Positions 24,327-32,011 of a stretch of 39,011 nt of DNA are shown one piece after another. The notes under the pieces are model-generated. The model ran no database searches. It saw nothing but the letters and a program-made list of their open reading frames with translations, and was not told where the DNA came from. The stretch is from Paracoccus tibetensis. GTDB taxonomy: Bacteria > Pseudomonadota > Alphaproteobacteria > Rhodobacterales > Rhodobacteraceae. Positions within the stretch are counted from its first letter, which is position 1, and every line of letters begins with the position of its first letter. The translations under genes were made by a program, and so were the position numbers. The stretch spans positions 1 to 39,011 of the forward strand of contig NZ_FMVT01000020.1 of assembly GCF_900102505.1 (NCBI RefSeq), in the 5' to 3' direction.

Positions 24327-25381
24327 CCGACGCGGCGGGCGCCTGGTTCGACCGCGCAGCGGGCATCATGGCTGCCACGCCCGATGCGGTCGATTCTGCG
24401 CAATTGGCAAAGCTTCTGGCCCGGCATTACGGGCTGGAGGGGCAGATCACGCTGCTTGCCTCGGAAATCGAGCGGACGGCGGATGTCGCGCTGCCGGACG
24501 AGCGGCAGCTGATACTGAAAACCTCGAGCTGGGATGGGGCGGCGGACAGCTTCGCCTTCCAGTCCACGACCCTCGCCGCGCTTCATGGCGCCCCCGGCAT
24601 ACATGTCCCGGCCGTGCTGCCGACCCTTGAGGGCGATCTGATGTTCGAGGATGGCGGCGTGCGGGGTTACCTGCAGACGCGGCTGACGGGCGAGGCGCTG
24701 CACCAGCTGGCGCCCTCGGCGGCGCGCGGCCGGCAGATCGGGGCGGCCGTCGGGGCGCTGTCCCGCGCGCTGGCGGAAGTCTCGGCCCCCGGCGCGCAGC
24801 GGCCCGTCCTGTGGAACATCGCCTGCTGGCCCCGGCTGATGCAGTTCGCGGAAGACCTGCCGGATGGCCCGGTCCGCCCGCTTGTCCATACGGCGATGGA
24901 GGATCACCTGCACCGCACCTTGCCGCTGCTGGCGCAGGTGCCATGGCAGATTACGCATAATGATCCCAGCCCGCACAACATGCTGCAGACGCCGCATGGT
25001 ATCGGCTTCATCGACTTCGGCGATGGCGGCTACAGCCCGCGCTTGCAGGACCTTGCCATCGCCTCCAGCCACTTCGTTTCGGATCCCGCGCTGCCGCTCG
25101 GCGGGGCCGAGCATCTGATCGCAGGCTATGCGAGGGTCCAGCCCCTGACAGGCCCGGAATGCCAGCTGCTGGTTGGCCTGATCCGCGCGCGACAGGCCGC
25201 GATGATCCTGATCAACCACTGGCGCGCGCGGCTATTCCCCGCCGAGGCTGCCTATATCACCAAGAACGTCGCCCGCGCGGTGCGGGGGCTTCAGATCCTT
25301 GCCCCGCTGACGCCGGCGGCGGCCGAGGCGGCGGTCCGTGCGGCCCATGACGACACCCTTTGCGACAGGCTGACAGGATGA
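24323..25381 (+). CDS. APH/hydroxylysine-kinase-like small-molecule kinase
   Basis: A 352-residue protein-kinase-like phosphotransferase. The catalytic loop ITHNDPSPHNML fits H-x-D-x4-N and IDFGDGGYSPRLQDLA supplies the metal-binding Asp. An N-lobe with RQLILKTSSW holds the likely ATP-binding Lys. The family includes aminoglycoside, choline, homoserine and hydroxylysine kinases. It overlaps the next gene, a class III PLP enzyme, by ATGA. In animals and bacteria, hydroxylysine-kinase homologs pair with AGXT2L-type phospho-lyases that remove phosphate and ammonia from phosphorylated amino alcohols. An antibiotic-resistance role is unlikely in this context. Confidence 0.82.
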   Translation: MTDAAGAWFDRAAGIMAATPDAVDSAQLAKLLARHYGLEGQITLLASEIERTADVALPDERQLILKTSSWDGAADSFAFQSTTLAALHGAPGIHVPAVLPTLEGDLMFEDGGVRGYLQTRLTGEALHQLAPSAARGRQIGAAVGALSRALAEVSAPGAQRPVLWNIACWPRLMQFAEDLPDGPVRPLVHTAMEDHLHRTLPLLAQVPWQITHNDPSPHNMLQTPHGIGFIDFGDGGYSPRLQDLAIASSHFVSDPALPLGGAEHLIAGYARVQPLTGPECQLLVGLIRARQAAMILINHWRARLFPAEAAYITKNVARAVRGLQILAPLTPAAAEAAVRAAHDDTLCDRLTG

Positions 25382-26715
25382 CCACCGATCTGATGCCGAA
25401 CCGCTTTCGCCCCGGCGAAGCTGAACTTTCCCCCCGCGATGCCGACCTGATCGCCCGCCGCGATGCGGTCCTCGGCGCCTCTTACCGGCTGCAATACCGC
25501 AATCCCGTCCATTTCGAGCGGGCCGAAGGGATGTGGCTTTATGACCCCGAGGGCCGCGCCTATCTGGACTTCTACAACAATGTCCCGTCGCTCGGCCATT
25601 GCCACCCCGAGGTGAATGCGGCCATGGCCGCCCAGGCCGGCCGCATCAGCGGCAACACCCGCTATCTGGAGCCGGGGCTGGTGGATTACGCCGAGCGGCT
25701 GGTCGCCACCTTCCCGGCTGAAATGGACCGCGTGGTCTTTACCTGCACCGGCAGCGAGTCGAACGACCTGGCCCTGCGCATCGCGCGCCATGTCAGCGGG
25801 GCGCAGGGGGTGATCGTGTCCTCGCACGCCTATCACGGCACCTCGGCGGCCTGCGCGGGCGTCTCGCCCAATCTGGGCGCGGCGGTGCGGCTGGACCCGG
25901 CGACCCGGATGGTCACGCTGCCCGGCCCGGCCGGCATCCCCGATGAAGGCGCGGCCCGCCATTTCGAGGATCAGGTCCGCGCCGCCATCGCGGACCTGCA
26001 GCGCCGGGGCTTCGGGGTGGCGGCGCTGCTTTTCGACAGCATCTTTTCCAGCGACGGGGTCTGGCTGGACCCGCCGGGCTTCATCGCGGGCGGCGCGGCG
26101 GCCGTGCGGGCGGCGGGCGGGCTGGTGATCTCGGACGAGGTGCAGCCGGGCTTCGGACGCACGGGCGATCACATGTGGGGCTTCATGCGCCACGGCATCG
26201 TGCCGGACCTTGCCACCCTGGGCAAGCCGATGGGCAACGGCTTTCCCATCGGCGCCGTCGTCGGCCGCGCGGACCCCATGGCCGGGTTCGGCGCGACGGC
26301 GCGCTATTCCAACACCTTTGCCGGCAATGCGGTCGGCATCGCCACGGCCGATGCGGTTCTGCGGGTCCTTCAGCGCGACGACATCCCCGGCAATGCCAGG
26401 GCGATGGGCGCGCGGCTGCGCGCGGGGCTGGAGACGCTGCAGGGCAGTCATGCCAGCCTGCGGGCCGTGCGCCATGCGGGGCTGTTCTTCGGCATCGACA
26501 TCGGCCGGGACGATATGCCCGCCCCGGCGCGGCGCGCGCTCGCGCTGGATCTGGTCAATGCCATGCGCGAGGATCGGGTGCTGATCAGCACGACCGGCGC
26601 GAACGAGGACACGCTGAAGGTCCGCCCGCCGCTGATCGTCGGCCCCGAGCATGTCGATCAGTTCCTGCACAGCCTTGGGCGCGCCCTGGCCTTGGTCGAA
26701 GGGCGGCGGACATAA
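25378..26715 (+). CDS. Class III PLP aminotransferase, possible amino-alcohol-phosphate phospho-lyase (AGXT2L-like)
   Basis: A 445-residue class III PLP enzyme. AYLDFYNNVPSLGHCHPEV, TCTGSESNDLALRIAR, SDEVQPGFGRTGDHMW and PLP lysine K283 in TLGKPMGNGFPIG are clear. The N-terminal NNVPSLGHCHP wording and the GFMRHGIVPDL region resemble the ethanolamine-phosphate and 5-phosphohydroxylysine phospho-lyase branch. Coupling by ATGA overlap to a hydroxylysine-kinase-like gene supports that reading. An ordinary omega-transaminase is the alternative. It is the last gene of a tight run that begins at the flavoprotein. Confidence 0.85.
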   Translation: MTTDLMPNRFRPGEAELSPRDADLIARRDAVLGASYRLQYRNPVHFERAEGMWLYDPEGRAYLDFYNNVPSLGHCHPEVNAAMAAQAGRISGNTRYLEPGLVDYAERLVATFPAEMDRVVFTCTGSESNDLALRIARHVSGAQGVIVSSHAYHGTSAACAGVSPNLGAAVRLDPATRMVTLPGPAGIPDEGAARHFEDQVRAAIADLQRRGFGVAALLFDSIFSSDGVWLDPPGFIAGGAAAVRAAGGLVISDEVQPGFGRTGDHMWGFMRHGIVPDLATLGKPMGNGFPIGAVVGRADPMAGFGATARYSNTFAGNAVGIATADAVLRVLQRDDIPGNARAMGARLRAGLETLQGSHASLRAVRHAGLFFGIDIGRDDMPAPARRALALDLVNAMREDRVLISTTGANEDTLKVRPPLIVGPEHVDQFLHSLGRALALVEGRRT

Positions 26716-26743
26716 TGGGCGTTTGCATGGATAAACTCTCGCG

Positions 26744-26775
26744 CCGGCGGCGGATTTGGGCGAACCTGCCGCCGG
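26744..26775 (+). terminator. Intercistronic GC hairpin upstream of the first GNAT gene
   Basis: 8-bp arms CCGGCGGC and GCCGCCGG around a 16-nt loop, 29 nt after the aminotransferase stop and 25 nt before the acetyltransferase start. No T-tract follows. Could be an attenuating or stabilising hairpin that separates the acetyltransferase from the upstream run. Confidence 0.4.
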
Positions 26776-26800
26776 AGAAACGCATCGACAGGAGGCGCAG

Positions 26801-27718
26801 ATGAGCGAAGGTGCGGGACATCCTGAAAGCCGAAACGGCACTGACGCCGAGCCGGTGCTGCAGCTCGACAGCTTCGAGGTGCAGGTGGCGCCGATCACCG
26901 CACAGTCGCGGCCGTTCCTGCACGAGCTGACGGTCAGCGTGCTCTGGCCGCATCGTCACAGCGACCTCGATTTCCTGATCCGGCAGGGCAGGGGGTACGT
27001 GGCCCTGGACGAGATCGGCCGCCCGGTGGGCTCGGCCATGCATTTCCCGATGGGCGAGGATTTCGCGCTTCTGGGCATGATGGTCACGCCGCCGCGCCTG
27101 CAGGCGCGGGGCGGCGGGCGGTTCCTGCTGCGAACGATCCTGCGCGACTGCGCCGGCCGCGATTTGCGCCTGAATGCGACGCGCTCGGGCTACAGGCTCT
27201 ATCGCGAGGAAGGGTTCATTGATGTCGGCAAGGTCTGGCAGCATCAGGGGATGGTCGGCGATGTGCCGGCGACAGAGCCGCTTGCCGGCATCGAGATCCG
27301 CGAGATCACGCCAGAAGACCACACTGCCATCGCGACGATGGACGCCCACGCGTTCGGCGCCGACCGTTCGCCGATCCTTGCCGCGCTGATGGAGGCGGGG
27401 CGGGGGCTGATCGCATATCGCGCCGGCCGGCCCTGCGGCTTTGCGCTGGTGCGTGCATTCGGCAAGGGACAGGTCCTCGGCCCGCTGGTGGCCGAGGACG
27501 AACGGCTGGCCATCGCGCTGACCGCACGCGCCCTGGGCGGGATGCGCGGCTTGTTCGTGCGCATGGACACGCCCTGCCAGGGGACGGATCTGCGGGCCTT
27601 CCTGACCGCCGCGGGCATGGTTCAGTTCGACACCGTGACCGAAATGCGGATCGGCCCGCAGCGGCGGGCCGAGGCGGGAATAGTGACCTTTGCACTGGCC
27701 GCGCATTCGCTCGGCTAG
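26801..27718 (+). CDS. Two-domain GNAT N-acetyltransferase (paralog A)
   Basis: A 305-residue protein with two GNAT halves. The first (about 25-160) carries the acetyl-CoA loop as QARGGGRFLL (Q-x-x-G-x-G) and RSGYRLYREEGFIDVG. The second (about 165-290) has RAFGKGQVLGPLVAED and GLFVRMDTP, typical of the YitH/HsdE-like second domain. It aligns along most of its length with the protein at 31166-31996. Probable role is acetylation of an amino group on a pathway intermediate or substrate; target unknown. GGAGG precedes the ATG. It converges on the flavoprotein gene at 27764. Confidence 0.82.
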   Translation: MSEGAGHPESRNGTDAEPVLQLDSFEVQVAPITAQSRPFLHELTVSVLWPHRHSDLDFLIRQGRGYVALDEIGRPVGSAMHFPMGEDFALLGMMVTPPRLQARGGGRFLLRTILRDCAGRDLRLNATRSGYRLYREEGFIDVGKVWQHQGMVGDVPATEPLAGIEIREITPEDHTAIATMDAHAFGADRSPILAALMEAGRGLIAYRAGRPCGFALVRAFGKGQVLGPLVAEDERLAIALTARALGGMRGLFVRMDTPCQGTDLRAFLTAAGMVQFDTVTEMRIGPQRRAEAGIVTFALAAHSLG

Positions 27719-27763
27719 GACATTCGCGGTAAACGCTTGTCCGGATCGACTGGCCGGGCGGCG

Positions 27764-29053
27764 TCAGGCCAGCCGGTCCTTCAGCCGGAACCACAGCCCT
27801 GCGAGAGGCAGGAACCACGGCTTGCCGTTCAGCGCCGGGACCGCGGGCCAGTCCATCCCCTCCAGCGGGTTGGTGTCGTTCCGACCCATTGCCTGATCGG
27901 CCAGCACCTGCCCCAGCAGCGTCGACAGCTGCGCGCCGTGCCCCGAATAGCCCATGCCATAGATCATCCCGTCCGCCTGTCCCGCGCGCGGGAAGCGGTC
28001 GCGGGTCATGCCGACCAGCCCGCCCCAGCAATAGTCGATCTGGGCCCCGGCCAGATGCGGGAAGATGCCGGCCATTGCCGCGCGCAGGATGCGGCCCGAC
28101 TTCGCGTCCGAGCGCTGGTCCGAGACGGCCGAGAACCGCGCCCGCCCGCCGAAGATCAGCCGGCCATCCGGCGACAGGCGGAAGTAGTTGCCGATGATGC
28201 GCGAGGTGACGCAGGTCCGGTTGCCGGGCATCGTCGCGGCGATCTCGGCCGAACTCAGCGGCCGCGTGGCGATGATGAACGAGGCCATCGGGATCATCCG
28301 CCTGCGGAAATAGCCCAGGGGGGCGCCCGGCACCTCCGCAGTATAGGCGCCGGTTGCGGCGATCACCCGCTCGGCCTGGATCTGCCCGCGCGGTGTCGTC
28401 AGCGTCCATCCCGTGCCCGACCGGCTGCGCCCGGTGACGGGTGCATGTTCCCAGATGCGGGCGCCGTGACGCACCGATGCCTCGACCAGTCCGTGCAGGT
28501 AGCGGCCCATATGCATCATCGCCGATTTCTCGTACAGCACCGCGCCGTGGAACGCGTCCGATCCGATCTCGTCCGTCAGCTCGCCCTTGGACAGCCAGCG
28601 GGTGTCGGGGTCCACCTCGCGGGCCAGAAGTTCCTGACCCGCGCGCAGGCCCGCGACGTGGCTGGGCTTGGAGGCCAGCTTCAGCTTGCCCGACCGGCGG
28701 AAGTCGCAGGCGATGCCCTCTTCCTCGATCACCTCGGCGATCATGTCGATGGACCGGTCATAGGCGTGATACAGCGCCCGCGCCCGCTCGGCGCCCAGAT
28801 GGGCCACCGCATCTGCGTAGCCATGGGCGATGCCGTTGTTCAGATGCCCGCCATTGCGGCCCGAGCCGCCGGCGCCGACATGGCCCGCCTCGAGGACGGC
28901 GACCTTGACCCCCGCCCGCGCCAGCTTGCGCGCGGCATTGAGGCCGGTGAAGCCCGCGCCGATCACCGCCACGTCGAAGCGGTCTTGCACCGGCCCCGTC
29001 TCGGCGCCGGCGAAGACGGGGGCGGTGTCGTGCCAGTAAGGCAGCGTCTTCAT
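27764..29053 (-). CDS. FAD-dependent amine/amino-acid oxidoreductase (PuuB-like, second copy)
   Basis: A 429-residue DAO-superfamily flavoprotein: KTLPYWHDTAP, FDVAVIGAGFTGLNAARKLARAG, GSGRNGGHLNNG, and C-terminal MGYSGHGAQLSTLLG. It ends PALNGKPWFLPLAG, the NGKPWF(I/L)P tail also present in the flavoprotein at 21017-22330, so the two are paralogs. It starts 1 nt after the HAD gene stop on the same strand, so the two form a small operon read against the surrounding genes. Expected chemistry is oxidation of an amine to an aldehyde or imine. Confidence 0.88.
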   Translation of the reverse strand: MKTLPYWHDTAPVFAGAETGPVQDRFDVAVIGAGFTGLNAARKLARAGVKVAVLEAGHVGAGGSGRNGGHLNNGIAHGYADAVAHLGAERARALYHAYDRSIDMIAEVIEEEGIACDFRRSGKLKLASKPSHVAGLRAGQELLAREVDPDTRWLSKGELTDEIGSDAFHGAVLYEKSAMMHMGRYLHGLVEASVRHGARIWEHAPVTGRSRSGTGWTLTTPRGQIQAERVIAATGAYTAEVPGAPLGYFRRRMIPMASFIIATRPLSSAEIAATMPGNRTCVTSRIIGNYFRLSPDGRLIFGGRARFSAVSDQRSDAKSGRILRAAMAGIFPHLAGAQIDYCWGGLVGMTRDRFPRAGQADGMIYGMGYSGHGAQLSTLLGQVLADQAMGRNDTNPLEGMDWPAVPALNGKPWFLPLAGLWFRLKDRLA

Positions 29054-29054
29054 G

Positions 29055-29720
29055 TCAAAGACCCAGCACGCCCGGCAGGCCCGAGATGTCGGCGATCTCG
29101 GTATAGCCGTAATAGGGGTTGGCCGGCTCGTGCCCGCGATTGACCCAGACCTTGTTGGTGATGCCCAGGTCATGCGCCGTCATCAGGTCATAGCGGAAGG
29201 AGGACGAGACGTGCAGGAAATCCTCGGGGCCGCAGTTCAGCGTGTCGAACATGTATTCGAAGGCCCGCATATGGGGCTTGTAGGCGCCCGCGCTTTCGGC
29301 CGTCAGTACATGCGCGATGGGCGCGCCCAGTTTCGCGATGTTGTGGGGGATCTGCGCGTTCATCGAATTGGTCAGCGCGACCAGCGGGAACTCCTTTGCC
29401 ACGCGGGCGAGGCCAGCGGGCACGTCCGGGTTCGGCCCCCAGGTCGGCACGCGGTTATAGATGTCCTCGGCCACCGCGGGATCGAAGGCGATGTTGTTGC
29501 GCTTGCAGGTGCGCTGCAGGGCGTTGTGGACGACCTCGGCATAGGGCTTGAAGTCATGCAGCACCTCGTCCAGGCGATAGGCCGAGAAGTTCTCGATGAA
29601 CGCCTCCATCCCCTCGGGGGACAGCTGGTCGGCATAGTGATCGCGCGCGGCCCCGGCCATGTCGAAATAGATCATGGTGCCGTGGCAGTCGAAGCTGACG
29701 AATTTGGGGCGGAAGGTCAT
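29055..29720 (-). CDS. HAD-superfamily hydrolase, haloacid dehalogenase type II-like
   Basis: A 221-residue cytosolic HAD hydrolase. The nucleophile Asp is D11 in SFDCHGTMIYFD; motif II is VALTNSMNAQ, motif III AGAYKPHMRAFEY, and motif IV VSSSFRYDLMTAHDLG. The layout matches type II L-2-haloacid dehalogenases, but many such genes in amine-catabolic clusters probably act as phosphatases or on other substrates. ATG 29720 follows GGAG; the longer frame upstream is not conserved. It leads the two-gene leftward unit and is divergent from the ArgE-like deacylase. Confidence 0.85.
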   Translation of the reverse strand: MTFRPKFVSFDCHGTMIYFDMAGAARDHYADQLSPEGMEAFIENFSAYRLDEVLHDFKPYAEVVHNALQRTCKRNNIAFDPAVAEDIYNRVPTWGPNPDVPAGLARVAKEFPLVALTNSMNAQIPHNIAKLGAPIAHVLTAESAGAYKPHMRAFEYMFDTLNCGPEDFLHVSSSFRYDLMTAHDLGITNKVWVNRGHEPANPYYGYTEIADISGLPGVLGL

Positions 29721-29918
29721 GGTCGTCTCCGGTTCAAGGTGATGGCCCATCATCGAAGGGTTTTCGCGACGAGACTCGCTGCGTTCGCCCGGACCAAGGC
29801 AGGATATTGCGTTTGTTGCGCCGCCGGCGGCACGCCCTGCCGGTTGGCGCGTGAACTCAGCTGCCGGGGCGGCGCCGGCTGCGGCATCTTCGGCGAGATC
29901 GCAGAAGGAGGCCGCATC
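29721..29918. promoter_or_regulatory. Divergent promoter region, HAD/flavoprotein versus deacylase
   Basis: 198 bp between divergent starts with no gene. It contains the 12-bp palindrome GCCGCCGGCGGC near 29820 and a strong AAGGAGG ribosome-binding site before 29919. No promoter boxes can be assigned with confidence. Confidence 0.45.
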
Positions 29919-31043
29919 ATGGACAGCCAGACCCAGACCGCGGAGACATTACTGGCCCGGCTTGTCGGCTTTGACAGCGTCGTCGGACGCCCCAACGCGC
30001 CGATCATCGGCTTCGTGCAGAACTGGCTGGCGGGGCATGGCGTGCGCGCCCATGTGCTGCAGGGACCCGAGGGCGACCGGGCGAACCTTTTCGCGACGAT
30101 CGGCCCCGCCGACCGGCCGGGCTACGTCTTGTCGGGGCATCTGGACGTCGTGCCGGCGACCGAGCCGGGATGGCAGGGCGACCCCTTTACCCTGCGCCCT
30201 GATGGTGAGCGGCTGATCGGGCGGGGGGCCTGCGACATGAAGGGGTTCGTGGCGGCGATGCTGGCGATGGTCCCCGAACTTGCCGCCATGGATCTCGGCG
30301 CGCCGATCCACCTGGCCCTGTCCTATGATGAAGAGGCCGGCTGCCGGGGCGTGCCGCATCTGCTGGCGGCGCTGCCGGATCTCTGCGCGCGGCCCCTTGG
30401 TGCGATCATCGGCGAGCCGTCGAACCTGACCCCGGTGCTGGCGCACAAGGGCAAGGCGGCGATCCGGCTGACCGCGCGGGGCGTCCCTGGCCATTCCTCG
30501 CGCCCCGATCTTGGCGCCAACGCCATCCACGCCCTTGTCCCGGCGCTGGCGGCGGCGGTCGCACAGGCCAGCGCGCTGGAAACCGGCCCGCAGGATGCCC
30601 GCTTCGCACCGCCCTTCTCCAGCCTGCAGGTCGGCACGGTTGCGGGCGGGCAAGCGCTCAACATCATCCCGGACACGGCGTGCGCCGAGATCGAGACCCG
30701 TGCCATTGCCGGGGTGGACCCGCTGTCCCTGCTGGAGCCGGTTCGGGCAGTGGCACGCGCCGCCGGGATCGAGCTGCATGAGCTGTCGCATTACCCTGCG
30801 CTGGCGCTGGATCCGGACCATCCCCTTGCAGCGCTGGCGCAGGATCTTGCAGGTCGGGCGCCTCTGGGCGCGGTCAGCTTCGGGACCGAGGCGGGGCTCT
30901 ACCAGCAGGCGGGCATTCCCGCCGTCATCTGCGGCCCCGGCGATATCGGCCGCGCGCACAAGCCCGAGGAATACCTGACCCGCGGCGAGCTGGCCGAGAC
31001 CTGCGCCATGATCGGGCGCTTGGGGACCCGCGCCTGCGCATGA
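29919..31043 (+). CDS. M20-family deacylase (acetylornithine deacetylase ArgE-like)
   Basis: A 374-residue zinc amidohydrolase that removes an acyl (often acetyl) group from an alpha- or side-chain amine. Zinc and catalytic motifs are SGHLDVVPATEP, GRGACDMKGF, SYDEEAGCRGVP and IIGEPS, with the dimerisation domain around HKGKAAIRLTARGVPGHSSRPD and the final zinc ligand near RAHKPEEYL. AAGGAGG fixes the start at ATG 29919. Sitting beside two GNAT acetyltransferases, it suggests an acetylated intermediate in the pathway; arginine biosynthesis is less likely because no other arg gene is near. Confidence 0.9.
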   Translation: MDSQTQTAETLLARLVGFDSVVGRPNAPIIGFVQNWLAGHGVRAHVLQGPEGDRANLFATIGPADRPGYVLSGHLDVVPATEPGWQGDPFTLRPDGERLIGRGACDMKGFVAAMLAMVPELAAMDLGAPIHLALSYDEEAGCRGVPHLLAALPDLCARPLGAIIGEPSNLTPVLAHKGKAAIRLTARGVPGHSSRPDLGANAIHALVPALAAAVAQASALETGPQDARFAPPFSSLQVGTVAGGQALNIIPDTACAEIETRAIAGVDPLSLLEPVRAVARAAGIELHELSHYPALALDPDHPLAALAQDLAGRAPLGAVSFGTEAGLYQQAGIPAVICGPGDIGRAHKPEEYLTRGELAETCAMIGRLGTRACA

Positions 31044-31165
31044 CGGCAGATTCTGCGGCATCTACCCGCCGGCGGGACGCTAAGCTGCGATGCTCCGCCC
31101 GGATCGAGCCGAAGATGCCGCTGCCATTTGTCTATCATCAGGGAAACATCACAGAGATTGCCGCG

Positions 31166-31996
31166 ATGACCCACTTTCACACACCCGATCCCGTCGCCAT
31201 CGACCTGGTCCCCTTCGAGGAGGTCCATCTGCCCGACGCGCTGGCCCTGTCACAGGCGGTCGGATGGCCGCACCGGGCCGAGGACTGGGCGCTGAACCTG
31301 ACCGCCTCGAAAGGGGTCGTGGCGGTCGCGGAGGGGCGCGTGATGGGCACGGCCCTTTGTTCGCTGCACGGGCCGGTCGCCACGCTGAACATGATCATCG
31401 TCGACGCGGCCCTGCGCGGGCGCGGCGTCGGCAAGCGTCTGATGGAGGGCATCATCGCCCTGGGCGGCGCGCGCGAGATGCGCCTTGTCGCGACCGAAGA
31501 GGGCAAGCCGCTCTATCGCAAGCTGGGCTTCGTCGAGACCGGCCAGATCGTCCAGCTTCAGGGCGTGGCCGCCCCTGCCACGCCCGAGCAGCCCTTCACG
31601 GCCAGCCCCGGCGATCCGGGCCTTATGGCGCAGATGGACTTCCAGGCCAGCGGCATGGACCGGGCCGCGCTGCTGGGCCGCATCGCGGCGCAGGGCACGA
31701 CCCTTGTCACCGATGGCGGCTTTGCCCTGCTGCGCGCCTTCGGCCGGGGCCATGTCCTTGGCCCCGTGGTCGCGCGCGATCCGGCCGCGGCGCGGGCGCT
31801 GATGGCGGCGGGCGCCAACCGGATGGCGGGCAGCTTCCTGCGGATGGACCTGCCCGAAGCTCATGGCCTTGCCCCCTTCGCCGAAACGCTTGGCCTGCGG
31901 CGGGCGGGCGGGGGCACCGCCATGGTCCGCGCCGCGCGGCCCCGCGATCCGTCCCCCTTCCAGACCCACGCCCTTATCTCTCAAGCCCTTGGCTGA
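31166..31996 (+). CDS. Two-domain GNAT N-acetyltransferase (paralog B)
   Basis: A 276-residue protein with an intact first GNAT domain (acetyl-CoA loop ALRGRGVGKRLMEGI, then GKPLYRKLGFVETG) and a second half with RAFGRGHVLGPVVARDP and SFLRMDLPE. These match paralog A at 26801-27718 in order and spacing (there RAFGKGQVLGPLVAED and LFVRMDTP), so one arose by duplication of the other. I chose ATG 31166 (MTHFHTPDPVAIDLVPF), which gives the family N-terminus; the upstream frame is not conserved. It ends 15 nt before the transaminase. Confidence 0.82.
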   Translation: MTHFHTPDPVAIDLVPFEEVHLPDALALSQAVGWPHRAEDWALNLTASKGVVAVAEGRVMGTALCSLHGPVATLNMIIVDAALRGRGVGKRLMEGIIALGGAREMRLVATEEGKPLYRKLGFVETGQIVQLQGVAAPATPEQPFTASPGDPGLMAQMDFQASGMDRAALLGRIAAQGTTLVTDGGFALLRAFGRGHVLGPVVARDPAAARALMAAGANRMAGSFLRMDLPEAHGLAPFAETLGLRRAGGGTAMVRAARPRDPSPFQTHALISQALG

Positions 31997-32011
31997 GCGC
32001 AGGAGTTTCTC

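Noticed and set aside
24323..25381. Aminoglycoside resistance gene
   Set aside because: The kinase fold is shared, but overlap with an AGXT2L-like PLP gene and the catabolic setting favour a metabolic kinase.
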